Of a stretch of 15,393 nt of DNA, positions 1 through 7,527 are shown one piece after another. Position numbers and translations under genes: made by a program. This DNA is from Candidatus Auribacterota bacterium (GTDB lineage Bacteria; Auribacterota; JAFGBW01; JAFGJP01). The stretch is from assembly GCA_016929035.1 (NCBI GenBank), contig JAFGJP010000205.1, positions 1 through 15,393 on the forward strand, given 5' to 3'. Under the pieces are notes generated by a model. The model saw nothing but the letters and a program-made list of their open reading frames with translations, did no database searches and was not told the origin of the DNA. Position 1 is the stretch's first letter. Every line of letters begins with the position of its first letter.

Positions 1-1263
1 AATGACGCCTTTCCACGGATCGAAAAAACGGGGAATAAGGTTAACAAGCGTCGTCTTGCCGCAGCCAGACGGACCGACAATGGCTGTTATCTTGTTAATG
101 CCGGCTTCAAAATCCACACCTTTTAAAACCGGCTCATCTGACGCGTAGCCAAAGCTGACGTTTTGAAACATAACGCTTTCCTGTATTCCGGGGAAAATTT
201 TTGCTCCACCCGCATCAGAAGTGCCCTCCGGGGCTCCCAGAAGATCAAATATCCTCTGCAGGGCTGCCATGGCGTTTTGAAGAGCGAAGTTGATCTTCCC
301 GATCGTTCTCAGGGGCTTGATCATGGCCGCCAGGCATATCAAATAGGCAATCAAAAAGCCCTGCGTTATCTCTCCGCTCATCACCTTGCGGGGAAAAATA
401 ATCAGGACAAACATCACGACAACGCCCCCGATAATCTCTGTGAGCGGATTATAAAGGGCTTCTTTCTTGATGACGTCGATGCGTATTTTCTTGTACTTGT
501 CGAGCTGATTGTAAAACCTTTTCTGCTCATAGTCCTCCATGCAGAAGATTTTCACAATGCGTATGCCGGAAATGGTCTCGTTGATGACCGAGCTGATATC
601 TGCTATTTTTTCCAGCGTTTTCCGGCTGAGCTTGCGGATCTTTCTTCCGATGGCCGCCACGGGAAAAACAAAAAGAGGGACAACGACGATCAGCATGAGG
701 GAGAGCTTCCAGTCGAGAATAAACATCCAGGCCAGAAAAGGCACGGCCTGAAGGGTGTCCTTGATGTTCGTAACAAAACGGCCGGAAAAAACTTCATTGA
801 TGAGGTTCACGTCTGACGTAATGCGTGTCATCAGCTCGCCTATCCGGCTTCTTACAAAATAGTTCATCGGAAGCCTGTAATACTTGTTATAAAGGTTTGA
901 CCGGATATCGCGCGTGACCCTCTGTCCCATGATCTCCATGGTGACCTGAGAGAGATAAAGCGAAACGCCTTTCAAAACAAATATGACAAGGACCATTATC
1001 CCGATCCACATGAGAAGCTTCACTTTGTCGATCGAGTTGACATAGGCCAGAACATCCTCAAGCTGCCCGCGAAAAGGGATAAGAGACTGCATGGAGTCCG
1101 GAAGCTCCGTTTCCCTGCCGGCCAGGATACGGTCGACAAGAACAGGAACAGCTGAAATGGAAATCCCGTTAAGAACTGTATAGATAACCATAAAAACGCA
1201 GGAAATAATAAAATATCTCCTGTAAGGAGATGAAAGGCTGAGAAGCCTGAAAAAACGTTTCAT
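1..1263 (-). CDS. msbA: MsbA-type lipid A ABC exporter (5' part, truncated by window edge)
   Basis: This is the N-terminal 421 residues of a half-size ABC exporter; the reading frame stays open to the window edge, so the C-terminus is missing. I translated it by hand, starting MKRFFRLLSLSSPYRRY. Residues about 1 to 345 form the membrane domain, with hydrophobic helices near 17-40, 84-103, 170-205 and 280-310. The nucleotide-binding domain follows, with a Walker A motif GPSGCGKTT near residue 395; the signature motif, Walker B and H-loop lie beyond the edge. The family flips lipid A-core from the inner to the outer leaflet of the inner membrane using ATP. The start ATG overlaps the lpxB stop by the 4 bp ATGA and has a GGAAGG ribosome site just upstream, so the two are probably translationally coupled. 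Position after lpxB makes MsbA much more likely than a drug exporter, which is the main alternative. Confidence 0.9.
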   Translation of the reverse strand, partial: MKRFFRLLSLSSPYRRYFIISCVFMVIYTVLNGISISAVPVLVDRILAGRETELPDSMQSLIPFRGQLEDVLAYVNSIDKVKLLMWIGIMVLVIFVLKGVSLYLSQVTMEIMGQRVTRDIRSNLYNKYYRLPMNYFVRSRIGELMTRITSDVNLINEVFSGRFVTNIKDTLQAVPFLAWMFILDWKLSLMLIVVVPLFVFPVAAIGRKIRKLSRKTLEKIADISSVINETISGIRIVKIFCMEDYEQKRFYNQLDKYKKIRIDVIKKEALYNPLTEIIGGVVVMFVLIIFPRKVMSGEITQGFLIAYLICLAAMIKPLRTIGKINFALQNAMAALQRIFDLLGAPEGTSDAGGAKIFPGIQESVMFQNVSFGYASDEPVLKGVDFEAGINKITAIVGPSGCGKTTLVNLIPRFFDPWKGVI

Positions 1264-2435
1264 GATCCTTCCACCGTTTTCTTTCTGTTTTTATTCAAAA
1301 ATTCACTAACAGCCCCGGCAGCCTTTTTTGCAGCGCCTCCCTGTCCAAGCCTGGCCTTGATCTTTTGAAGCGCGCCGACAATATCCTCTCTCCAGCCCGG
1401 ATCCTGAATGTACCGGACGACTTCCTGGAGGATCCTCCCGCCCGTGAGATCCTTTTGTACAAGCTCAGGGATCTTTTTTTCCCCGAGAACGACGTTCACC
1501 ATGCCGATATAGGGTATTTTAACCAGCATTTTTGCAATTGCCCACGTTAAAAACGCAACGCGGTAGACGACGACCATGGGCTTTTCATAAAGGCAGGTCT
1601 GGAGCGTCGCTGTTCCGGAAGCCACGACGACAATATCGCTGGAAAAAAGAATATCTGAAACATTGCCCGGATAGACAATGATCTCACCTGCAGCATTTCT
1701 TTGCCTGACAAGTTCTTCAATTTTGTCTTTGAGGTCCTCTCTCGCCGCGGAAACAAGAAAACGCATTTTATACGGCCCCGTGGAATCCCTGTAAATATCA
1801 TACGCGTCCAGCATGGACGGAAGGATTTTCTCCACTTCTTTCATCCGGCTGCCCGGAAGGAAACCAACCACAGAGACGTTTTCGGCAATAGAAAACTGCT
1901 TCCGCAGATCGTTCGGCCTGTACGCCGCCACCATATCCACCATGGGATGTCCGACAAAAACCGTATCCAGGCCGCAGGGCCTGTAGACGTTTTCTTCAAA
2001 ATCGAAAAGAACAATCATCCTGTCAACAAGGCGGGCGATCTCTTTTATCCTTTTCTGTCCCCACGCCCAGACCTGGGGGCTGATGTAATAAATGATGCGC
2101 GTTCCCATGGGGCGTATCTTTTTCGCCAGCCTTAAGTTGAAGCCCGGATAATCGATCAGGACAACCGCGTCATAATTTCCCTTCCGGATGATGCCGACAA
2201 TGTCGCTCATAAGCCGACGGAAGTCCGGATAATGCCTGAGGACCTCGACAAATCCGACAACAGCGAATTCTGTCATGTCATAAAGAATCCGGCCTCCCGC
2301 TTTTTTCATCCGCCTTCCGCCAACAGCATCGATCTGAAGGTCAGGAGAAACGGCGAGAAGATTCTCGATGAGCTCCGCTCCGCGGATATCCCCTGATTCC
2401 TCTCCGGCAAGAATAAAAATTTTTTTAGATTCCAT
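1260..2435 (-). CDS. lpxB: Lipid A disaccharide synthase LpxB
   Basis: LpxB is the family GT19 enzyme that joins UDP-2,3-diacylglucosamine and lipid X into the lipid A disaccharide 1-phosphate at the inner face of the inner membrane. Family motifs are visible: an N-terminal AGEESGD, YPGFNLRLAKK, YISPQVWAWG, FVGHPMVD, LPGSRMKEVEK in the linker to the second Rossmann domain, and ASGTATLQTCLYEKPMVVVY. The product is 391 residues from the chosen ATG, close to the usual 380-390. The frame stays open to ATG codons at 2444 and 2483, but the extra N-terminal residues are not family-like and none of the three starts has a strong Shine-Dalgarno, so the start is uncertain by up to 16 residues. It follows the oxidoreductase gene across a palindrome-bearing gap of about 175 bp and overlaps msbA by 4 bp. 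Confidence 0.95.
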   Translation of the reverse strand: MESKKIFILAGEESGDIRGAELIENLLAVSPDLQIDAVGGRRMKKAGGRILYDMTEFAVVGFVEVLRHYPDFRRLMSDIVGIIRKGNYDAVVLIDYPGFNLRLAKKIRPMGTRIIYYISPQVWAWGQKRIKEIARLVDRMIVLFDFEENVYRPCGLDTVFVGHPMVDMVAAYRPNDLRKQFSIAENVSVVGFLPGSRMKEVEKILPSMLDAYDIYRDSTGPYKMRFLVSAAREDLKDKIEELVRQRNAAGEIIVYPGNVSDILFSSDIVVVASGTATLQTCLYEKPMVVVYRVAFLTWAIAKMLVKIPYIGMVNVVLGEKKIPELVQKDLTGGRILQEVVRYIQDPGWREDIVGALQKIKARLGQGGAAKKAAGAVSEFLNKNRKKTVEGS

Positions 2436-2546
2436 TATATCCATTATTTTTAAGAAGAGGACGCTGATCAACCACGCAAGCATGTTTGATTCGCGGATAA
2501 ACGCTTATTTTTTGGAACAAAGTTCCGAAAAATCCTGGGAATCTGC

Positions 2547-2585
2547 ATTAACCCCGTTTAGAAAACTTTCTCTAACGGGGTTAAT
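2547..2585. repeat. 12 bp perfect inverted repeat with AATCTGC flanking direct repeats
   Basis: The arms ATTAACCCCGTT (2547-2558) and AACGGGGTTAAT (2574-2585) are exact reverse complements around a 15 nt loop. The 7 bp word AATCTGC occurs at the left edge (2540-2546) and overlapping the right arm (2583-2589). The RNA would form a stable stem after the oxidoreductase stop codon, but no U-run follows on the minus strand, so it is not a canonical intrinsic terminator. It may be a copy of a small dispersed palindromic element or an mRNA processing or stability site. Confidence 0.7.
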
Positions 2586-2609
2586 CTGCGTCCCATTCTT
2601 TTTTAATAT

Positions 2610-3539
2610 CTACGATTGACTTATCTGTTTGACGATCTCGACAGCGACGCTGAGAGCGCGCTTGCCGTGCTCGGCAGAAACGACCGGATCGCGCGACAAA
2701 AGGCAGCTTTCACAAAAATCATCCAGCTCAAGCTTCAAAGGCTCTTCCTTCTGGATAGGGATCTTTCTCGGTACGATCTTTTTTCCCTGCATCTCGTATA
2801 TCATGCCTTTGCGGTCCTTGTAATCAAGAGAAATATATGTCTTTTCCTGAAATATCCGTATCTTTCTCATTTCCTTCATGCTGATCCGGCTGACGCTGAT
2901 ATTGGCCACGCAGCCTCCTTCGAACTCCAGGCGGGCATTGGCAATGTCTTCGTTCTCTCCCAGCACCGGAACCCCGATAGCCTTAATATCTTTGATGGGA
3001 TTATTTAAAATCGTAAGAATAATGTCAATATCGTGGATCATGAGATCAAGAACAACGCCGATATCCACGCTTCTCGCCTTAAAGGGAGCCAGCCGATGCA
3101 CCTCGATAAAACGGGGGTCTTTGATGATGTCCTTGACAGCAAGAAGAACAGGATTGTATCTCTCGATGTGTCCGACCTGGAAAACAATGTTTTTGTTTTT
3201 TGACAGATCGACCAGGGAGACCGCTTCCTCTACTGTTCTTGTAATGGGCTTCTCGAGAAAAATATGCTTGCCGCGGCCAATAAAACAAGAAGCTACCTCG
3301 AAATGAAGGACAGTCGGCACCGCGATACTCACGCAATCGACATCTTCAGGAACATCGCGATAATTTTGGTAATAGTCACACCTGTATTTTTTTGCGATTT
3401 TCCGGCCCTGAGACTCGTCAACGTCGACAACACAACGAAGGCGGGCTTTTTCCAGCAGGTGAAAGATACGCGCATGATGCTGGCCAAGATGGCCCACACC
3501 GATAACAGCCACATCAAGCATCTTCTTCGCTGATCCCAT
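2610..3539 (-). CDS. Gfo/Idh/MocA-family NAD(P)-dependent sugar oxidoreductase in the lipid A cluster
   Basis: The protein has about 309 residues. An N-terminal Rossmann fold carries the dinucleotide loop in VAVIGVGHLGQHHA. The family motif EKPITRT follows, then VGHIERYNP and DLMIHDIDI, the last holding the probable catalytic His. The C-terminal half is the usual substrate-binding alpha/beta domain. Members oxidise or reduce a sugar hydroxyl, often on a nucleotide sugar, in the cytoplasm. It lies between lpxI and lpxB, which is where GnnA (oxidation of UDP-GlcNAc at C3, before transamination by GnnB) can be found in bacteria that make GlcN3N-type lipid A. No GnnB-like aminotransferase is in the window, so that function is inference and I give no symbol. 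The chosen ATG has AGGGGTG about 8 nt upstream and overlaps lpxI by 26 bp; ATGs at 3560 and 3521 are alternatives. Confidence 0.9.
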   Translation of the reverse strand: MGSAKKMLDVAVIGVGHLGQHHARIFHLLEKARLRCVVDVDESQGRKIAKKYRCDYYQNYRDVPEDVDCVSIAVPTVLHFEVASCFIGRGKHIFLEKPITRTVEEAVSLVDLSKNKNIVFQVGHIERYNPVLLAVKDIIKDPRFIEVHRLAPFKARSVDIGVVLDLMIHDIDIILTILNNPIKDIKAIGVPVLGENEDIANARLEFEGGCVANISVSRISMKEMRKIRIFQEKTYISLDYKDRKGMIYEMQGKKIVPRKIPIQKEEPLKLELDDFCESCLLSRDPVVSAEHGKRALSVAVEIVKQISQS

Positions 3540-4335
3540 AGACGTGCACCCCTGCCTCACGGGCTTTTTTTAAAAACTGGTCTTTGTCGAGAATAAGAGA
3601 TCTCCCGGATTCAACAGCCAAAATCCTGGCCCGGCTCTCTTTCATCACATCAAGGGTCCTTGATCCTACGACAGGAAGGTCAAAGCGCATATCCTGCTTT
3701 TTTTTGCAGACCTTCACGATAACGGCTTCCGGACCGGCCAGCGAAGCGGCACGACGGATGGTGGCGTCTGTTCCCTCGATCGCTTCAACGGCGACAACGG
3801 CTTTGTCCTTTACCACGATTGTCTGTCCGATGTCAAGATCAGCTATTCCCCTGGCTATTTTTAATCCAAAGCGGATGTCGGCAAGATATTTCGCATCCGG
3901 CTTTTTTCCCGTCATCCATCCCTTTTCTGCAAGCTGGTCCTTCATGAAGACAGAAGAATCAATAAGCTCAATGCCATCCCTCGAAAGCTCGTCGGCAACA
4001 GTCGAAAAGATCGGCTCCGCTCCTTTCATCTTGATCCTGGCAAGCAGCTTGACCATGCGAAGATCAAGCTTAAGGCGCCCGAAAAGCCGCGTCGGCGTAA
4101 CCTGTCCGGCCATAATGACCTGGGAGACATTGTTTTTCCTGAAAAAGGAGATGAGTTTCCCCAGTTGTCCAATCTCGATCCAGCAGACAACATCGCTGAA
4201 AGATTCTATTCCTTTTTCTGTCTCGCCGACAAGAGCGGCCGTGATAATCCTCTTGACTCCTGATCGCCTGGCACCTTTTGCAACAAGAATGGGGTAGTCG
4301 CCATTGCCGGCTATGATACCCAGATTATCCATCAT
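3514..4335 (-). CDS. lpxI: UDP-2,3-diacylglucosamine pyrophosphatase LpxI (DUF1009)
   Basis: LpxI hydrolyses UDP-2,3-diacylglucosamine to lipid X and UMP, the fourth lipid A step, in place of the unrelated LpxH of E. coli. The 273 residue length matches the family. Recognisable parts are the N-terminal LGIIAGNGDYPILVAKGA, the GQLGKLISFFRK and IMAGQVTPTRLF segments of the first domain, and the C-terminal AVEAIEGTDATIRRA and FDLPVVGSRTLDVM segments of the hydrolase domain. The start ATG shares the 4 bp ATGA with the lpxA stop; a second ATG follows immediately. The end overlaps the downstream oxidoreductase gene. The neighbours lpxA and lpxB support the lipid A role. No LpxH-type or LpxG-type metallophosphoesterase is seen here. 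Confidence 0.95.
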   Translation of the reverse strand: MMDNLGIIAGNGDYPILVAKGARRSGVKRIITAALVGETEKGIESFSDVVCWIEIGQLGKLISFFRKNNVSQVIMAGQVTPTRLFGRLKLDLRMVKLLARIKMKGAEPIFSTVADELSRDGIELIDSSVFMKDQLAEKGWMTGKKPDAKYLADIRFGLKIARGIADLDIGQTIVVKDKAVVAVEAIEGTDATIRRAASLAGPEAVIVKVCKKKQDMRFDLPVVGSRTLDVMKESRARILAVESGRSLILDKDQFLKKAREAGVHVYGISEEDA

Positions 4336-5111
4336 TTGGAAATACCCCGAGTCGAATTCTCTATAAAGCTTACAAATGTCCTGATCTCGTCTGAATCAGA
4401 CGGCAGCTCGGAGGAAATCTTTTCCAGGGCATGCTTTGTATTGAGTCCGCTGCGGAAAAAAATCTTATAGGCCTTTTTAATATTTTTTCTTGCCTGCTCA
4501 GAAAAACCATGCCGCTTGAGGCCGATGGCATTGATGCTGTGGATCTTCGTCGGATGCCCGTCAGCCATCATGAAAGGCGGAATGTCCTGAACGACTTTTG
4601 AACATCCCCCGATGATAGAGTAACTCCCGATGCGCGTAAACTGGTGGATGGCTGTCAGTCCTCCGATTATGGCGTAATCGCCTATGGACACATGGCCTGC
4701 CAGCGTGCTTCCGTTGGCCATGATGACATGATCTCCCACAACGCAGTTGTGCGCCACGTGGGAATAGGCCATCACCAGGCAGTTTGACCCGACGGTCGTC
4801 GATTCATCTTCTCCTGTCGCGCTGTTGATCGTGACGCTTTCGCGTATGGTCGTGTGAGGGCCGATCTTCACAAAAGTTCTTTCGCCTCTGTACTTCAGAT
4901 CCTGGCAGGGTGCTCCTATGGAGGCGAACGGATAAAGAATACATCCCTTTTCAACCGTCGTGTGGCCGTCGATATAGACATTCGGCATGACCGTGACGTT
5001 ATCAAGAAGGATCACATGGGGACCGATATGCGAGAAGCGCCCTATGGATACGTTTTTACCTATTTTGGCCGAGGGGTGAACAAAAGCAGGATCATCTATA
5101 TTAACTGTCAT
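4332..5111 (-). CDS. lpxA: UDP-N-acetylglucosamine O-acyltransferase LpxA
   Basis: LpxA transfers a 3-hydroxyacyl chain from acyl carrier protein to the 3-position of UDP-GlcNAc, the first lipid A step, as a cytoplasmic trimer. Hexapeptide repeats of the left-handed beta-helix fill residues about 8 to 185. The catalytic His is His121 in SHVAHNCVVG. IGGCSKVVQDIPP and GLKRHGFS are typical LpxA signatures, and the alpha-helical C-terminal domain ends STRGISK. Gly169 aligns with E. coli Gly173, the acyl-chain ruler position that allows a long (C14) chain; the actual acyl length here is inference. The 259 residues match the family. An AAGGA site sits 9 nt upstream of the ATG, 33 bp after lpxC-fabZ, and the stop overlaps lpxI by 4 bp. 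Confidence 0.96.
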   Translation of the reverse strand: MTVNIDDPAFVHPSAKIGKNVSIGRFSHIGPHVILLDNVTVMPNVYIDGHTTVEKGCILYPFASIGAPCQDLKYRGERTFVKIGPHTTIRESVTINSATGEDESTTVGSNCLVMAYSHVAHNCVVGDHVIMANGSTLAGHVSIGDYAIIGGLTAIHQFTRIGSYSIIGGCSKVVQDIPPFMMADGHPTKIHSINAIGLKRHGFSEQARKNIKKAYKIFFRSGLNTKHALEKISSELPSDSDEIRTFVSFIENSTRGISK

Positions 5112-5144
5112 GATTCCATTTCCTTCTCAAACATCTCAAGCCGA

Positions 5145-6482
5145 TCAAAAATTAACCACAATAAAAGTCATTTCTGCCTCTGTCACGATCTGACCGTCAA
5201 CAGTGGCCTTGGCCTTGATCTTCGCTGTGCGCGTTTTCACTTTGACGAATTCAACGTCGATGATGAGAGTGCTTCCAGGAAATACCGGCTTTCTGAAGCG
5301 CACTTTATCTATGGTCATGAAATACGGCATCTTGTTGCGGTTCTCTTCCATCCTCAAAACCAGAACCCCCGCAACCTGCGCCATAGCTTCGACAATCAAA
5401 ACTCCCGGCATGACCGGATGTCCGGGAAAATGACCGTTGAAAAACTGCTCGTTGAACGTCACGTTTTTCATTCCGACTATTTTTGTTTTCCCGTCGATCT
5501 TAATAATCCGATCGACCAGAAGAAAGGGGTACCTGTGGGGAAGAATGGACATGATATCATTGATATCCAGCTCCATTTTTTCCTGAGCAACCTCGATCGT
5601 CTGCTTTGGCTTTTTCCCCGGGTTCTCTATGTCTCCGTTGATGGGAACAAGCCTTGATTTCAACTTTCTGGCAAACTTGACATTAAGAGGATGTCCTGAT
5701 TTGGAAGCGATAAAATGCCCCCTGATGTATTTGCCTATCAGATAAAGATCCCCCATCAGATCCAATATCTTATGCCGCACAAACTCGTTGGGGTATCGAA
5801 GCTCTTCCTTGCTGAGGATAGCCTCATCGCCGATGACAACGGCATTGTCAAGACTGCCGCCCTTAATCAGCCCCTGGTCCATCAGCTCCTGGACATCCCT
5901 ATAAAAACAAAATGTCCGGCATTTGCATATTTCTTTTTCAAAATTATTTTTATGGATATCCATGCTGATGTACTGCGTATTGACCAGCGGATGGTCATAA
6001 GAGATCGTGTAAGAGACTTTGAATCCGTCGTAGGGGAAAATAGCCACATAGGCATCGTCTATTGACTCAAAAACCGGCTCCCTGACCGTCATCTCCTCAA
6101 GGTCTGTCTCCTGTTCCTCGGTCCCGGCTTCTTTGATCAGATCGACAAACATCTGGGAACTTCCGTCGCCGACCGGAGGCTCATTGGCATCCACTTCAAT
6201 GATCACGTTGTTGATGCCAAAAGCCATCAGGGAAGCGAGAACATGCTCCACCGTGTGGACTTTGACGTTCCCTTTCCCGATCGTCGTGCCCCTGGCAACG
6301 CTGACAACGTTATCAACATCAGCTTCAATAACAGGACGACCTTCAACATCCGTGCGGACAAACCTGACTCCTGTATTGACCGGAGCCGGTTTGAAGGTAA
6401 TGGTTGTCTTGTTTCCTGTATGAACGCCGATTCCTGACGCCGAGACTTCCTTTTTAACTGTTTTTTGTTTTCTAAGCTTCAT
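5145..6482 (-). CDS. lpxC-fabZ: Fused LpxC deacetylase and FabZ dehydratase
   Basis: One 445 residue frame carries two enzymes. Residues 1 to about 285 are LpxC, the zinc amidase that commits UDP-3-O-acyl-GlcNAc to lipid A. The zinc ligands are His80 (in HTVEH), His237 and Asp241 (in RHKILDLMGDL), with catalytic Glu79 and His264 (in SKSGHPLN). Residues about 305 to 445 are FabZ, the 3-hydroxyacyl-ACP dehydratase of fatty acid synthesis, with ILPHRYPFLLVDR, catalytic His351 in NGHFPGHPVMPG and Glu365 in VEAMAQ. All key residues of both parts are present, so both should be active. A charged linker (about 285-304, PGKKPKQTIEVAQE) joins them. Such fusions are known in Bacteroidota and some other diderms. 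The two enzymes handle the same 3-hydroxyacyl pool from opposite sides. The ATG overlaps the lpxD stop by 11 bp. Confidence 0.96.
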   Translation of the reverse strand: MKLRKQKTVKKEVSASGIGVHTGNKTTITFKPAPVNTGVRFVRTDVEGRPVIEADVDNVVSVARGTTIGKGNVKVHTVEHVLASLMAFGINNVIIEVDANEPPVGDGSSQMFVDLIKEAGTEEQETDLEEMTVREPVFESIDDAYVAIFPYDGFKVSYTISYDHPLVNTQYISMDIHKNNFEKEICKCRTFCFYRDVQELMDQGLIKGGSLDNAVVIGDEAILSKEELRYPNEFVRHKILDLMGDLYLIGKYIRGHFIASKSGHPLNVKFARKLKSRLVPINGDIENPGKKPKQTIEVAQEKMELDINDIMSILPHRYPFLLVDRIIKIDGKTKIVGMKNVTFNEQFFNGHFPGHPVMPGVLIVEAMAQVAGVLVLRMEENRNKMPYFMTIDKVRFRKPVFPGSTLIIDVEFVKVKTRTAKIKAKATVDGQIVTEAEMTFIVVNF

Positions 6483-7518
6483 CTGCTTTCTTTTCCAGCT
6501 CGTTTATTTTCTTTTCCAGCTCGGACAGCTTTTTCAGCATCTCCGGGAGCCTTGTCATGGCGATCTGGATCCTTTTTGTCTTGTTGTGGCTGAGAGCCGG
6601 ATACCCGGAGACAACTTCTCCCTGTTTCACATCCCTGATAACGCCCGCACGGGCGGCGATGACGGCGTTATCGCTTATAGAGATATGTCCGTTCACGCCG
6701 CTTTGCCCGGCCAGGATAACATTCTTTCCTATAACCGTCGAACCGGCGATACCTGTCTGCGCAACGATTATAGTATTATCCCCGATCTCGACGTTATGTG
6801 CGATCTGAACAAGATTATCGATCTTTGTCCCCTTATGGATTATCGTTTTCCCGAACCTTGCTCTGTCAATGGTCACATTGGCTCCGATCTCCACATCATC
6901 CTCTATGATGACCGTTCCGATCTGGGGTATTTTTTTATGAACGCCTTTGACCGTTGAAAAACCAAAACCATCGCTTCCCACCACCGCTCCGCTGTGGATG
7001 ATCACCCTGTCGCCTATGACCACTCTTTCACGAATGCTGACATTGGGATAAATCAGGCAGTCTTTTCCTATCTTTGTTTCCTGACCGATATACGAGCCGG
7101 CACCAATAACCGTTCTGTCTCCTATGAAGCTGTTTTTATCAAGAACAGCAAAAGGAGCGATATGGACGTCAGTTCCGGTTTTTACCCCCTCGCCCAGATG
7201 GCTTTTCTCGCTGATCCCCGGATCAAACTTCACCTGGACAGGTGCTACCAGCTCAACCAGTCTTGCGAAGCTGAGACTCGGATTCTCAACCACAATAAAA
7301 CTCTTGCCCCTGATATTCTTTGTGCTGAACTCCTTGTCTATGATGACAGCCGAAGCCCTGGATTCACTGACCAGACAGGCATAACGGGCATTGGCCAGAA
7401 ACGTGATATCACCGGCCTGCGCCTCTTTAATACCGGAAACGCCGGAGATGACGACTTTTTCGTCGCCTATGATCCTGCCCTGCAGAAGCTGAGAAATTTC
7501 CTGGAGTGTCTTTTTCAA
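6472..7518 (-). CDS. lpxD: UDP-3-O-acylglucosamine N-acyltransferase LpxD
   Basis: LpxD adds the second 3-hydroxyacyl chain, amide-linked, to UDP-3-O-acylglucosamine, the third lipid A step. The N-terminal uridine-binding domain (residues about 1-95, with GVSGIKEAQAGDITFLAN) is followed by hexapeptide beta-helix repeats. The catalytic His lies in NLVQIAHNVEIG, as in E. coli, and the ending SGYPALSHNK is typical. The tail KLSELEKKINELEKK should form the trimer's coiled coil. I chose the TTG at 7518: it has AGGA 5 nt upstream, starts MKKTLQEISQLL and gives 348 residues, near the usual 340. An ATG at 7569 is in frame but would overlap skp by 44 bp with a basic, non-family leader. The gene follows skp by 7 bp and overlaps lpxC-fabZ. 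Confidence 0.95.
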   Translation of the reverse strand: MKKTLQEISQLLQGRIIGDEKVVISGVSGIKEAQAGDITFLANARYACLVSESRASAVIIDKEFSTKNIRGKSFIVVENPSLSFARLVELVAPVQVKFDPGISEKSHLGEGVKTGTDVHIAPFAVLDKNSFIGDRTVIGAGSYIGQETKIGKDCLIYPNVSIRERVVIGDRVIIHSGAVVGSDGFGFSTVKGVHKKIPQIGTVIIEDDVEIGANVTIDRARFGKTIIHKGTKIDNLVQIAHNVEIGDNTIIVAQTGIAGSTVIGKNVILAGQSGVNGHISISDNAVIAARAGVIRDVKQGEVVSGYPALSHNKTKRIQIAMTRLPEMLKKLSELEKKINELEKKADEA

Positions 7519-7523
7519 GGGTG

Positions 7524-7527
7524 TCCT
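7524..7527 (-). promoter_or_regulatory. Ribosome binding site for the lpxD TTG start
   Basis: AGGA overlaps the skp TAG stop codon and lies 5 nt before the TTG at 7518. This spacing is what decides the lpxD start in favour of TTG and suggests translational coupling to skp. Confidence 0.6.

Noticed and set aside
163..816. A 217 residue plus-strand frame
   Set aside because: It lies opposite the msbA coding sequence, whose minus-strand translation is clearly an ABC exporter. It is an antisense shadow.
1215..1231. ATCTCC/GGAGAT palindrome resembling the core stem of the dnaB-bamA gap
   Set aside because: Only a 6 bp stem, located inside the msbA coding sequence; likely chance.
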